Origin: Agelas oroides
Taxonomy: Eukaryota; Porifera; Demospongiae; Agelasida; Agelasidae
Assembly (NCBI GenBank): GCA_949130485.1
Contig: OX422192.1
Coordinates: 7,541,085 to 7,605,084 of the forward strand
Length of the DNA stretch: 64,000 nucleotides
Direction of reading: 5' to 3'
Within the stretch, counting starts at the first letter, position 1. Each line of letters begins with the position of its first letter. Below are positions 1 through 10,838 of this stretch, in pieces. Made by a program: the position numbers and the translations under genes. The notes under the pieces were generated by a model. That model did no database searches and was not told the DNA's origin. It was given only the letters and a program-made list of their open reading frames with translations.

Positions 1-669
1 AACAATACATCATGTGTAGTTGCAATTGGGTCTCAGAAGTCACTTCAGAGCACCTAAACTTCCACTTCCATCATTTATTTTTAAAATTTTTTTTTTTTTT
101 GGGGGGGGGGGGTGACTTGTGCGCATAGCTATTGCTCCAAGACCTCCTACCGGTATGTGGATAATGCTTCCTGTGTAGTTGCTCAGAAGTCACCAAATGT
201 GATCCCATAACACCTACATTTCAAAAAATATATATCTGGGGGAGCATGTCTCCAGACCTCCTTATATGGTGACAGCTACACAGCCAGTGAGGTACCCTTT
301 CCAACTTCCCTCCTTATCAAGCGATTTCCCCTTTAACTAAATTTCTAAAAAGCACTGAGAGAGTGGGGAGTAGAGGAGAGAGGAGAGCAAGAAGCAGGCG
401 GCAAAAGGTACTCAGACACCTCTGTGAATCTAATGGAAAATGACAATGACAATAAGCTAGTAACATGCTTGCAGTATTTTTAAGTTCTTCTACAATAAAG
501 TGCTTAGTAAAACTATTGAGTAAACTTACCCCTGGGGTTACAGTTAACTTCAAGCTGTACTACAAACTTTCAGCAATCCTAAATGTGGTATAAAAAATTA
601 GAAAAAGTCAACACACTGACACTAACAACCTGTAACACAATATATCAACCACCAATATAAAATTAATAA
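1..669. other. 3' flank of RTK gene 1, no gene seen
   Basis: No coding potential is visible here. The stretch holds a poly-T/poly-G tract at about 85-112 and an imperfect direct repeat: the block around 12-60 (GTGTAGTTGC...CAGAAGTCAC) recurs around 172-215. It lies downstream of the stop codon of the minus-strand kinase exon and should contain that gene's 3' UTR. The only polyadenylation-type hexamer noted (AATAAA on the minus strand, near 75-80) is a weak candidate. Confidence 0.5.
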
Positions 670-2252
670 TTACTGATCACAGTGAATGGAAGAGAGCTGC
701 TGAAAAAGTTCTTCAAATGTTGCTCGCTGCTTGGTGTTGTGTACCCAGCACTTCAGCATGATTTCATACACTTCAAGTGGGCACATGTCAGGTCGTGCCA
801 ACAGCTTGCGATTCTTGCCTTTGATTGCATCCCCAACGACCTGCTTATCTGACATGTCATTGTATGGTTGTTCCTTTGCAAGGGTGAAGATTTCCCAGAT
901 GGTAACGCCGAATGCCCACACATCAGACTTCTGTGAGAATTTACCATAAAAGCACTCAATTGACATCCAACGAACTGGAAGGAAAGCACGCCCTTGAATG
1001 TGGTAGTAGTGAGATTCGTACAGACTTCTACTCATGCCAAAATCTGATATCTTCACCAGGTAGTTTGGACCTACCAGGCAGTTTCGTGTTGCCAGGTCTC
1101 TGTGGACATAGTTGTGCGATGCGAGGTACTTCATAGCGCTAGCAATCTGTGTGGTCATATGAACTAGGGTGCTGGTTGTGATCTGACCTTGTGGCTCTGA
1201 ATCGGTTGTGCTCAGTACTTTGAACTTTTGAAGGTACTGGTTGAGGTCTCCTTTCTCCATGTACTCCATCATAATGAAAGGAGTGTCCTCATAGCAGACT
1301 CCAAGTATACGAATGACATTTTTATCATTCAATCTTGACATGAAATTGACCTCTTTCTCAAAGGCTTCTTTTGTGGTACTTGGAGCACCTGATTTCAGTG
1401 TCTTCACAGCGACTAGTGTTGACTTGCTCTTGTTGTCATCTGATTCACTCACTCTCAGATCTTTCGGACTTAACCCAACTGTTTCAGCTAGAAAGACCTT
1501 GCCATAAAGCCCCTTTCCAAGTTCACAAATGTCTTGAATGTTACTAGCAAAGACGTTTAATGGCACTTTATCACTCTTTGGTAGGGCTGTGGGGGCAGTG
1601 TAAATGGGGCCATAAGGCTGCAAATCCTCAGGCTCACTGGGACTTCCAACTGCACCTGTGAAGAGTGAAGGCTGGATTGGCTCGCTATATACCACATCAA
1701 AGTTTCCTCTGTAAGTCGCAACCGTCTGTGAGCTGACAATATCTGGTGTAGTGTAGACGACACTGGAAACATTTTCTTGGGGCACATTTGTGGGGGGATC
1801 ATGGCATTGATCATTGCTCTGGTACAATGGGTTTGACTCTGTTTCTCCAAATGTGGGATTTGAGATCTTAACAAGTCTGGGGTACATTCTGGAGGAACTT
1901 GAAGGGAGGCCGGTATACTTGCTATCAGCTGGTATTAGGTGGGTTGGAACTTCACCAGTGAAAGTGCTGTTTCGGTCCAAATACTCTGCGAGTTCTTCTG
2001 ACTTACTAGGCACACTGGGTGGTGCCTCTTTCTGGACTGTTGCATACAGTGGCTGGTCAGCACATGAACTGGCCTCATTCTCAGTGGCACTCAATTTCAA
2101 GTCAATATCTTCATTTTGTTTTCTGATATTCTGAAGGTTCCTTCTCTTAAAGAGGACCACAAGAATGACAATGATAATGATGATCACAAGTATGACCACA
2201 ACAGCTACTACTATGATTACTGGAACAATAGCTGCTCCATCACTCTGAGAAT
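670..2252 (-). CDS. TM + juxtamembrane + tyrosine kinase exon of RTK gene 1
   Basis: A single exon encodes the whole membrane and cytoplasmic part, about 527 residues counting its split first codon as 1. The acceptor follows a pyrimidine-rich CCACCACAG. Residues 9-35 form a strong hydrophobic helix followed by the stop-transfer KRR. Tyrosine motifs follow: Y70 (YATV), Y144 in NPLY, Y167 (YTTP), Y189 (YSEP) and Y218 (IYTAP). The kinase runs from about 240 to the end: glycine loop GKGLYGKV (246-253), VAVK lysine 284, HRDLATRN (384-391), DFG (404-406), twin activation-loop tyrosines at 416-417, and the GRAFLPVRWM segment. HRDLATRNCLVG and the YYxIQGRAxLPxRWM pattern are characteristic of the discoidin domain receptor (DDR) kinase class, with Trk next closest. 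All catalytic residues are present, so an active kinase is expected. No discoidin domain is nearby. The neighbour at 9268-10838 is about 90 percent identical. Confidence 0.93.
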
Positions 2253-5200
2253 CTGTGGTGGGTTCTGTGTGCGTTGTGAAGGTGTCACAGAATGTGGCAT
2301 GACACAAAATAAACACAATGTGTTTCAGCTTCTCTAGGTTTGCAGTATTCAGTTGATCTCTTTTAACGATGTGACTATAAAAACACTAAACTAGGTACGT
2401 ATTTCATGCAGACTATAATCTGAGTTGGTTGCTGTACTCCCCCAATTCTTTACAGTTTTACTCGTGAACACGACTAAACTACTGTGAGTCCCTAGTCGTC
2501 TCTGGTTCTATTTGTAAACACGACTAAACTACTGTGAGTCCCTAGTCATCTCTGGTTCTACTCGTGAACAAGACAACCGTGAGTTCCGAGTCGTTTTCGC
2601 CTATGTGTAAGCCTAACCGCAGGCAAGCCGCATCTTTGCCGCAACACTAGGCTTGACTGTCATCAAACTCACCAGTTACAGCAATGACCACACACAACTG
2701 ACAGAGAATGAGCTTTTTATACAGATCAGGCTGTGAAGAATTGTTCTAGAACATGCCAAATTAGAACACAATAATAAGACAAAAATACACAACACAGAAG
2801 GACAATAGAGAATACCAGCTAGTCTGGGCTAAGGAGTTAGGAAAACCCGTAGACCCCTTGGTTTAATTGTATACTCTATACACATGCCACTCACCAGTGC
2901 TTGCTGAGTACACTCCAATGTATATGGTCTTGGTAACATTGATTGCATCAGGTATCTCACAGCGGTAGATCCCTTCCACTCCACCTCTTCTGCAGTGCAT
3001 ACGTACCACCATCCGATCTCTGGTTCTGTGGAAATCCCACTGTCTACCTGAACTGGGAACCCTACTTCCATTGGGGAAGAACCAGTTTCCTAAGGCATTC
3101 TTCTTTTTACCAGTATAAGGAGATCTGCAACAAGCAGTGTAGTTAGTTAAGCAGAGCAGGGCATCATCACCTTCACTAATGTCCTCCAGGCTCACATTAC
3201 TGTTGTTCTGGTATGTTGTACCATTGAGTGAGAACCAGACACCTGGGAAGGAAGAGATACCAATGTCATAATGTTCCATATCTACAATTTGAGAGCAGAC
3301 AAAGGGGGAGCAGTGGTTTCCTATTGAATGTACTAGGCACAGTTTATTGTGGGGGCCTGGAAATGACAAAACTGTGTTCCTGTTCACCACGTCTCCTATA
3401 CAGTAGGTAGGGGACCAAATGAAAAAAAAAATCGTATAACCTTGAATCAAGTATGCTAAAATCCAAGAACCAAGTGACTTTGTTTTTGAACTACGGTTAT
3501 AGTTACAACAGTTTCTACGATCTTCATTGCAAACATGCAAAAGGCTATATATACATATATATATATGTGCCAAAATGTTTTTTTTAATTTTATATCAGGG
3601 ACTACACATGAAAAATACCTTCAACAGATATCCATGAGAATGGAAGCTATTTTAATACCCTACCTATGGTATATACACTAGTATTAACTAATTTTCATTG
3701 TGAAAAGTCACTTCAAACAGCCAATTATTCTTCCATTGGGAAAATGTATTGCAACAAAAACAACATCTCTGTACAGCTACAAACTTAAGTAATCCAGGCA
3801 ATTTTGCACTTCAAGTGAAATTCATCAGTACCATTAGTTTCATACTGAAGCTTCAAAAAGCACTTGAACAATTTGGCCTAATATTTGACACTTAACCCTT
3901 CCAAGTCCAAGACGAAATAAATGGCCAAAAAGTTACTCTTCGCACAAACTAATATAGTCTGACTTTTATGTATATAAGATAGGTAACACCTTTGTGCTCA
4001 TGCCCCCTCCCCACAGGCAACTAGTGCTTAAACTCCTCTTGACAATTTGCCTAAATTTAGTATCCCTGTGATTTGTGGACATGTTCAGTTACTCTTCGCA
4101 CAAACTAATATAGTCTGGCTAGGACATGTTCATCAAGAAACCTTAGCTACATTGTTGTCTTTCTTTTGTGTCTTCATAAATTATTTAAATTAAGCTAAAG
4201 ATAAAGATAAACAAATATAGCTGTTATGTTCACAAAACGATAAGATCTGAATATGCACTCTCATGCAGCGTCAAATTGAAAAAACTACTACTGCCTGGCA
4301 ACTCAAAGGATGGGGCTCTTAATACAGTACTTTTAGCTCTGTACAAGAACTTATACATGAATATATGAAAGACAAAAGAAAGACCACAGAGCAAATACCA
4401 TACATATATTGTTGGTTTACTTTGCTACAAGTGTTGGAATACCTTACACTCACCAGTGCTTGCTAAGTACACTCCAATGTATATGGTCTTCGTAACATTC
4501 ATCGCATCAGGTATCTCACAGCGATAGATCCCTTCCACTCCACCTCTTCTGCGGTGCATACGTACCACCATCTGACCTCTGGTTCTATGGAAATCCCACT
4601 GGTTATCTGAACTGGGTACTCTAGTTCCATTGGGGAAGAACCAGTTCCCTAAGGCAGACCCATTTACACCAGTATAATGACCATGACAACAAGCAGTTTG
4701 GTTAGTTAAGCAGAGCAGGGCATCATCATCTTCACCAATATCCTCCAGGGTCACAATACTGTTGTTCTGGTATGGTATACCTCTGAGTACTGCAGCTGTA
4801 GAGGAAGAGATACCAAAACTTGTAAAACTAAGAGTAGTCAAATGATGGTCTTCTCTGAGAGGATGTGCTAAGTATAGCCTTATGCATGCAGATATGTGAG
4901 GGCCTAGTAATGACGCTACTGTGTTGCTGTTCACCACGTAAATTGTTCTATACAATCTACCACCATTACCATGTAACCAGATTAAATAAATAGAGCCCCA
5001 AATGCATTGAAGCAACTATTTTTTGTTTCTGAAGTTACTCATTTTATAGTGAAAAAATTTAATGGCTAAAATTAAATTTAGACCAAGTCATTATGAGTAC
5101 CAAAAATTCAGTTGCCTTCTGAATGTAACATGTGATTGAACATTTGCAAGTAGGCCTGTTAATCCCTAGATACTAGGAACCAGCAAGCAGAAGATAAACA

Positions 5201-6348
5201 TCAGCGTGTAGCTAAGCTTCTTAGCAAAACACGAAAAATCAGCAAGTTGGTGGGTAAGAGTATCAGTAACAATAAACTATTCTGGCAAGATTTTACAGCA
5301 GTGCTAGGTTTGGCATCCCTGGTGAAATATTCCTGCTATATGATGTGTGCAACTTATTCCAGGTTAAAATCAGTTACAGTTTCTAACAGTCAAGTAAATT
5401 AACTTTATGAGGCACTTCTCTGAGAGGATCCATAATACCAGTATAGTTCTGGTAGCAACTTTTCGCCCTCAAAATATAGAAATTGGTTGCTACATTTTAA
5501 CCTTTGGACTTCTTCGGGCAGATAACAATTTTAACTGAAAATGAAAATTTAAACTGTTCTTTAGTGTAGTATCGCTATTATGACACTACAGAAACCATTC
5601 TGAGTGTGGCTATTATCACTATTACAACTAAAGTAAAATCGAGTTGCCTAAAAGCTGGCTGTCTCGAATAACCGTGAGTTCCAAGTCGTTTTCGCCCAAG
5701 CATCTTTTTGTGAAAATTCCTGTTCCCATCCCATTTTCTGTTTACTGCTTTTCTAGTTGCCTCTCTCCCACTTGACACCACAACTTCAGGCTAACAAGAA
5801 CACAACACTACAGAAACTGTAGTAACTGCTATCATGACTAAAGTAAAATGAACTTGCCTAAAAGCCACTGTGCTTTGTACAAACAAAAATAGTGTGTGTT
5901 ATCAGTTTACATTGCTACAAGTGTTGCCTATCACAGATGACTCTTCCGCAAAATAAACCTGTGGTGTGATTACAGAACAGAGTGTACACACACCACTCAC
6001 CAGTGTTTGCTGAGTACACTCCAATGTATAGGGTCTGGATAACATTCAGTGAATCAGGTATCTCACAGCAGTAGATCCCTTCCATTCCACCTCTTCTGCG
6101 GTTCATACGTGCCACCATCTGATCTCCGGTTATGTAGATGTCCCACTCCTTACCTTCACTGAGAACTATATCTCCATCGGGGAAGAACCAGTCTCCTAAG
6201 ACACGCCCCATGTTATTAGATCCACAACAAGCACTGTAGTTAGTTATGCAGAGGAGGGCATCATCATGCTCACCAATGTCCTCCAGCATCACAATACTGT
6301 TGTTCTGGTATGTTGTATTTCTGAGTGAGAACCAGACATCACCTGCAC
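670..6348 (-). CDS. RTK gene 1: three Ig-like domains, TM, DDR-like tyrosine kinase
   Basis: Gene model on the minus strand, read from high to low coordinates: Ig3 exon 6001-6348, Ig2 exon 4454-4795, Ig1 exon 2895-3242, and the TM-kinase exon 670-2252. All junctions are GT-AG and phase 1, so the parts join in frame. The product would be a type I single-pass receptor: three extracellular Ig-like domains, a very short linker, one membrane helix, a juxtamembrane region with docking tyrosines, and a tyrosine kinase. An intact signal-peptide exon was not found: the region homologous to the leader exon of gene 2 (about 7418-7490) lacks the ATG and the splice donor. The gene may therefore use another leader (a weak candidate is at 7975-8005), or it may be losing function. 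The kinase itself is intact. It is the downstream copy of a tandem pair with 9268-24305. Confidence 0.82.
2253..2894 (-). other. Intron between Ig1 and kinase exon (gene 1), with 50-bp tandem repeat
   Basis: No coding exon is seen. Positions 2461-2590 carry about 2.6 copies of a 50-bp unit (GTGAACACGACTAAACTACT...). Related wording (CCGTGAGTTCCGAGTCG) recurs near 5670 in the Ig3-Ig2 intron, so it is a locus-specific dispersed sequence. Confidence 0.5.
2895..3242 (-). CDS. Ig-like domain exon Ig1 (gene 1)
   Basis: Symmetrical phase 1-1 exon of 348 bp encoding one Ig-like domain. The acceptor is CTTCCTTCCCAG and the donor is CTG|GTGAGT. Visible landmarks are the first domain cysteine (ALLCLT), an extra cysteine pair (ACC), the core tryptophan in NWFFPNG, the arginine-rich RMHCRRGG strand and the second domain cysteine in the YRC of IYRCEIPD. 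Several N-glycosylation sequons (NGT, NNSN, NYT) support an extracellular position. It ends in the conserved YIGVYSAST. By intron similarity it corresponds to IgF of gene 2. It is the membrane-proximal domain. Confidence 0.87.
4454..4795 (-). CDS. Ig-like domain exon Ig2 (gene 1)
   Basis: Symmetrical phase 1-1 exon of 342 bp. It begins with the variant AAVLRGIPYQNNS rather than DVWFSL, a type shared with IgB-IgE of gene 2. Cysteines (LLCLT; ACC; YRC), the NWFFPNG tryptophan motif and the RMHRRRGGVEG strand are intact. The intron on its low-coordinate side (about 3420-4400) is paralogous to 14898-15850 of gene 2, which makes this domain the counterpart of IgE. Confidence 0.86.
6001..6348 (-). 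CDS. Ig-like domain exon Ig3 (gene 1)
   Basis: Symmetrical phase 1-1 exon of 348 bp with acceptor CTTCGCAG and donor CTG|GTGAGT. The domain opens with AGDVWFSLRNTTYQNNS, like IgA of gene 2, and should be membrane-distal. It is the most divergent domain of gene 1: the usual NALGNWFFPNG is replaced by RVLGDWFFPDG, and the second domain cysteine sits in YCCEIPD, giving an additional free cysteine. The Ig fold landmarks (ALLCIT, tryptophan, YCC) remain. Confidence 0.85.
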
Positions 6349-7068
6349 CTGCGAAGAAAGACATCAATGCCGTTATGCCATGTTTACATCCGGAAACTTG
6401 CTTCATATCAACAACTGTAAGCAGACAAAGGGGAACAGTGGCTTCCTATTGGAATGAGCTGAGCATAGATGTTGTGAGGGAATACAATGTCTTGCAGGCA
6501 TTGTATTAACTATGCAGGGATAGTGGCTACTGAAGAACATCTAAATTCGTCTAACTCTGCAAATATCTTTCAGCATTTGTGGGCTAAAGCACTTTGCATG
6601 ACTTTTCTCCAGAAAGAGAAATGTTTCCTGTCAGTCCCCCAATGGAGCTCAAGCTGCACATGCAAAGTGGCTTCTGGTATGAACTACTCGGTTCACTGGT
6701 TACAGCAGAAAATACTTCAGTATTTTTACTGGAGGGCAACCTTTAGTCTACCTCTAAGTACATCTAACCCTGCAAATAAACTATCTTTCAACATTTGTGG
6801 GTAAAAGCACTTTGTATGGCTTTTCTCCATAGGAAGAAATGTTTCCTGTCAGTCCCTGATGTGGGTTCTGATAGCACATATAAAATGGCTGCTGGTACAT
6901 AATATTCAGTACACTCACTGATTGTAGCAGAAAATACTCACTGATAGCAGAAAGTAAATAATTACTTTACTGATGCATACTGGAGGGCAACCATTACCTC
7001 TAGGTACATCTAACTCTGCAAATATAATATCTTTGGCTTTTTTTCTAGAAGGAGAAACATCTCCTGTC

Positions 7069-7203
7069 AGGGCCCTCGTTAAAACCCGGACCAGACCAAC
7101 CAGAAGTGCACCGGAAGTAGTTTTTATTGCGTGCACAGTGCAAACAGGATAGGAGAGCCAAGCAGTAATAGTTTTCTGTTGGTCCGGGTTTTAACAAGGG
7201 CCT
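7069..7203. mobile_element. 135-bp foldback MITE
   Basis: Terminal inverted repeats of about 25 bp (AGGGCCCTCGTTAAAACCC at the left, with the complement ending in AACAAGGGCCT at the right) flank about 85 bp of unrelated sequence. There is no ORF. It sits inside the third copy of the local 230-250-bp repeat; the other copies lack it, which shows it is an insertion. No clear target-site duplication was identified. Confidence 0.8.
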
Positions 7204-7417
7204 CCTAATTGGGGGTTCTCACTGTTTGTAGCAGAAAGTACTTCGTATTTACTTTTACTGATGTATTACTGGAGGGCAACCATTACCTTGTGAGTGACCA
7301 CATGTTAGAAGGTCAAAGGTCATGAGTAGCACCCCCACATGGTGCAATATCTGTATCAAGATAAATGACTCACAATGATAATGTGCTCCCTGGACTACCC
7401 TGAGAAAGCACAGCTAC

Positions 7418-7490
7418 TAAACAGGGACACCTGACCAACAGCAACACATTTGGAACAAGAAAGGAGTTAGCAACCACAGGACTCAGTGAC
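7418..7490 (-). pseudogene. Decayed signal-peptide exon of RTK gene 1 (homologue of 24227-24305)
   Basis: This segment aligns with the leader exon of gene 2 through flanking similarity on both sides (CTACCCTGAGAAAGCACAG against CTGCCCTAAGAAAACACAG; CTCAGTGACAGGA against CAAGTGACAGGA). In gene 1 the ATGGGA start region reads GAGTCC, and the phase-1 donor TTTTAG|GTAGTAA has become TTTAGTAGCTG. Neither initiation nor the correct donor is preserved. An unusual alternative leader elsewhere cannot be excluded. Confidence 0.5.
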
Positions 7491-7974
7491 AGGAAGAGAC
7501 ATCAGGGGTTAGAGTGTGACCTACACAACCAAATGGTTTACATAGCAAGCACAGGCTTGCCTCTCAATGCCATATACACATGCAGAAAGCCTCCTGTTAA
7601 GTGAATGCCACCATCCTTTTGTTGTGCAATTGAACAATTGGTGACATGTTGCAATACCTAACTGTCCTTTGACATTTCCTTCATTTGCTTAGCCTTCCTT
7701 CAGTAAATGAAATTCACACTCAGGTTCGAGTTGGACATATCGCTACTTTTTCTGACTTTCAGCCTACCGATTGCCTTGAATGACGGTTCACATGGCTTTT
7801 CACTACTTGGCTCCATGCAACCACATGACAGAGCTGCAACATCAGCACTACCCATACTTGTGCACATTTTCACATACATCATAGTGAATGCTGCCTTTGC
7901 TATGTGCTTGCTTTGAGACCATGGAGCATACACTTTAGGTTCAGTTTCAGAATATGCAGAGGCCGGTAAGGTAC

Positions 7975-8005
7975 CTGTACAAGAAGTTACTTGCAGGAGA
8001 AGCAT
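7975..8005 (-). CDS. Possible alternative leader exon of RTK gene 1 (weak)
   Basis: ATG at 8005 opens MLLLQVTSCT and meets a GT donor (ACAG|GTACCT) in phase 1, which is the phase required to join an Ig exon. TATA-like sequence (TTTATATACGTATATA) lies about 15-30 bp upstream. It is very short for a signal peptide and has no counterpart in gene 2, so this is only a candidate. Confidence 0.2.
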
Positions 8006-8351
8006 GATGCTAGAACGGCGTATATACGTATATAAAGAAGTCTCACGAAGCCATGCAGACTCTCACTTGCGAGACGGGCTACGTGTGACAATGACGAAAC
8101 CGCGCTCTGAGAACGCTGAAAACAGTCTTGCAAACCCAACTAGCCCCAACGCAGATCGCTTCAGTATCACGGACGAGTACAGTACGGGTACTCAGGCCCT
8201 ACCAGCGCGGTTTACCTACGCGTCACTTGTTGGTGGCGAACTCCATTATGGCGTGTAGCCAGTATGGCTAAGTAACTCACTCTGAGCCTAGCAGCAGTAT
8301 CCATGGCTCCAACTTCTTGCCAGTGTCATTGCACCAAGGTAGGATAACGTA

Positions 8352-8766
8352 TAAGGTAATTCGGGGTAATTCTGAATAAACTTATACAAACTTGTCCACG
8401 GAAAAGCATTTTATCACCTAATACGGAAATTACGACTGCAGATCGCTCAAGTCGGTTGTTTTTTTTTTTTTTGCCAAATTGTTATTCATTATACTCTATG
8501 GTCAACACTGTTAAGTTGTTTTGGTATCAGAATGCTGTAAAGTACTGAAATATTGCCAAGTTTCTAGAGGTATGTGGTCTAGGCAAATTTTTGACTGTCC
8601 TGACGTTTGTAGCAGTACGCTGTGTAAACTTCATCTGCACCGACAAGAATGGCTGTGGTAAAAGCTACCTACTAGACCTACCTGTGTGTGCAATACTGGA
8701 GGGCAGCTGTTTATAAAGCTGAAGTAGCGGTGAAAGTTTCAGAATTACCCCGACTTACATTACCTT
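8352..8766. mobile_element. Foldback element, about 415 bp
   Basis: Inverted termini AAGGTAATTCGGGGTAATTC at the left and GAATTACCCCGACTTACATT with ACCTT at the right. The right copy carries a few extra bases. The interior is A/T-rich with a poly-T run at 8459-8472 and no ORF. It lies between the two RTK genes. Confidence 0.55.
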
Positions 8767-9267
8767 TTATTGTATTCCTGATCTAATTAAACATTCATCG
8801 GCTTACTTCTCATTTTCATATGTTGCAATATTCCATTGACTAGCTTTCGAATATGATCATTTAATTATACCGCCTACGGTGATGCTGTAGTGAGATCATG
8901 GGAATGAGACCTGGGTAAGGTGTGTTTTGTGGCTAGTGGAGGTATACTTGTCATCCACAAAGAAAGTATAAAACTGTAAAGTAAACTTGCTCCTGAGGGT
9001 ACAGTTAATCTCAAGGTAGATTACCATAGAAAAATGTCAACATGTGCATGGACACTGTAACACAATTTATATGTATGCAGTACACACAATATGTACAGGC
9101 TGTATCCATAGTGATACAAAACTAGTCCATTCTTCAAGGTGTAGTACAAACTTTCAGCATTCCTAGATGTGGTATAAAAAATTAGAAAAAGTCAACACAC
9201 GGACACTAACAACCTGTAACAAAATATATCAACCACCAATGGGCTGATATAAAAGTAATATATATTA
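8767..9267. other. Intergenic/3' flank of RTK gene 2
   Basis: No gene is seen. From about 9130 onward the sequence is paralogous to the region just downstream of gene 1 (about 560-669), as expected for shared 3' UTR sequence of the two kinase genes. A second partial copy of the same wording (TAAACTTRCYCCTGRGG...ACAGTTAAC) lies near 8980-9010. Confidence 0.5.
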
Positions 9268-10838
9268 CTAATCACAGTGAATGGAGGAGAGCAGCTGATA
9301 AAGTTCCTCAAATGTTGCTCGCTGCTTGGTGTTGTGTACCCAGCACTTCAGCATGATTTCATACACTTCAAGTGGGCACATGTCAGGTCGTGCCAACAGC
9401 TTGCGATTCTTGCCTTTGATTGCATCCTCAACGACCTGCTTATCTGACATGTCATTGTATGGTTGTTCCTTTGCAAGGTTGAAGATTTCCCATGTAGTAA
9501 CACCGAATGCCCACACATCAGACTTCTGTGAGAATTTACCGTAAAAGCATTCAAATGACATCCAACGAACTGGAAGGAAAGCACGCCCTTGAATGCAGTA
9601 GTAGTGAGATACATACAGACTTCTACTCATGCCAAAATCTGATATCTTCACCAGGTAGTTTGGACCTACCAGGCAGTTTCGTGCTGCCAGGTCTCTGTGG
9701 ACATAGTTGTGCGATGCGAGGTACTTCATAGCGCTAGCAATCTGTGTGGTCATATGAACCAGGGTGCTGGTTGTGATCTGACCTTGTGGCTCTGAATCAG
9801 TTGTGCTCAGTACTTTGAACTTTTGAAGGTACTGGTTGAGATCTCCTTTCTCCATGTACTCCATCATAATGAAAGGAGTGTCCTCATAGCAGACTCCAAG
9901 TATACGAATGACATTTTTATCATTCAATCTTGACATGAAATTGACCTCTTTCTCAAAGGCTTCTTTTGTGGTACTTGGAGCACCTGATTTCAGTGTCTTC
10001 ACAGCAACTAGTGTTGGCTTGCCCTTGTTGTCATCTGATTCACTCACTCTCAGATCTTTTGGACTTAGCCCAACTGTTTCAGCTAGAAAGACCTTGCCAT
10101 AAAGCCCCTTTCCAAGTTCAAAAATCTCTTGAATGTTACTAGCAAAGACTTTTAATAGCACTTTATCACTCTTTGGTAGGGCTGTGGGGGCAGTGTAAAT
10201 GGGGCCATAAGGCTTCAAATCTTCAGACTCACCCTCAGGCTCACTGGGACTTCCAGATGCACCTGTAAAGAGTAAAGGCTGGATTGGCTCGCTATATACC
10301 ACATCAAAGTTTCCTCTGTAAGTCCTAACAGTCTGTGAGCTGACAATATCTGGTGTAGTGTAGATGACACTGGAAACATTTTCTTGGGGCACATTTGTGG
10401 GGGGATCATGGCATAGATCATTGCTCTGGTACGATGGGTTTGACTCTGTTTCTCCAAATGTGGGATTTGAGATCTTAACAAGTCTGGGGGAACTTGAAGG
10501 AAGTGCATACTTGCTATCAGCTGGTATTAGCTGGGTTGGAACTTCACCAGTGAAAGTGCTGTTTCGGTCCAAATACTCTGCGAGTTCTTCTGACTTACTA
10601 GGCACACTGGGTGGTGCCTCTTTCTGCACTGTTGCATACAGTGGCTGGTCAGCACATGAACTGGCCTCCTTCTCAGTGGTACTCAATTTCAAGTCAGTGT
10701 TTCGTTTTCTGATATTCTGAAGGTTCCTTCTCTTAAAGAGGACAACAAGAATGACAATGACAATGATGATCACTAGTATGACCACAACAGCTACTACTAT
10801 GATTACTGGAACAATAGTTGCTCCATCACTCTGAGAAT
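9268..10838 (-). CDS. TM + juxtamembrane + tyrosine kinase exon of RTK gene 2
   Basis: A single terminal exon of about 523 residues, with acceptor CCCACCACAG in phase 1. The layout matches gene 1: short linker DSQSDGA, hydrophobic helix, KRR stop-transfer, YATV, NPSY (an NPxY motif), YTTP, YSEP and IYTAP. The kinase has GKGLYGKV, VAVK, HRDLAARN, DFG, twin activation-loop tyrosines in SHYYCIQGR, and PVRWMS. Differences from gene 1 include HRDLAARN for HRDLATRN, loss of a five-residue stretch before the NPxY, a four-residue insertion (GESE) before YGPIY, and CIQ for HIQ after the YY pair. All catalytic residues are intact. The DDR-class signature is clear; discoidin domains are absent. Confidence 0.93.

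Larger units (their letters stand above)
6349..8350 (-). other. 5' region of RTK gene 1, with 230-250-bp imperfect tandem repeats
   Basis: Between about 6540 and 7290 a unit of roughly 230-250 bp (ACATCTAACYCTGCAAATA...TACTGGAGGGCAACC) is repeated three times, and a related copy lies at about 23935-24090 upstream of gene 2. Blocks at 7290-7560, 7790-7900 and 8230-8330 are recognisably homologous, in the same order, to 24095-24420, 24490-24560 and 24610-24720. The tandem gene duplication therefore included the 5' flanks. The last block contains ATGGATRCTGCTGCT followed by AGAGTGAGTT on the minus strand, which looks like a short first exon with a donor and may be a 5' UTR exon. Confidence 0.6.

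Noticed and set aside
731..2337. Plus-strand ORFs opposite the kinase exons (and the same at 9326-10720)
   Set aside because: Antisense shadows conserved only because the kinase coding strand is conserved.
2863..3573. Extending the Ig1 exon upstream to an ATG at 3573
   Set aside because: The upstream part has no similarity to other Ig cassettes, and a canonical acceptor at 3243 gives the same phase-1 boundary as all other Ig exons.
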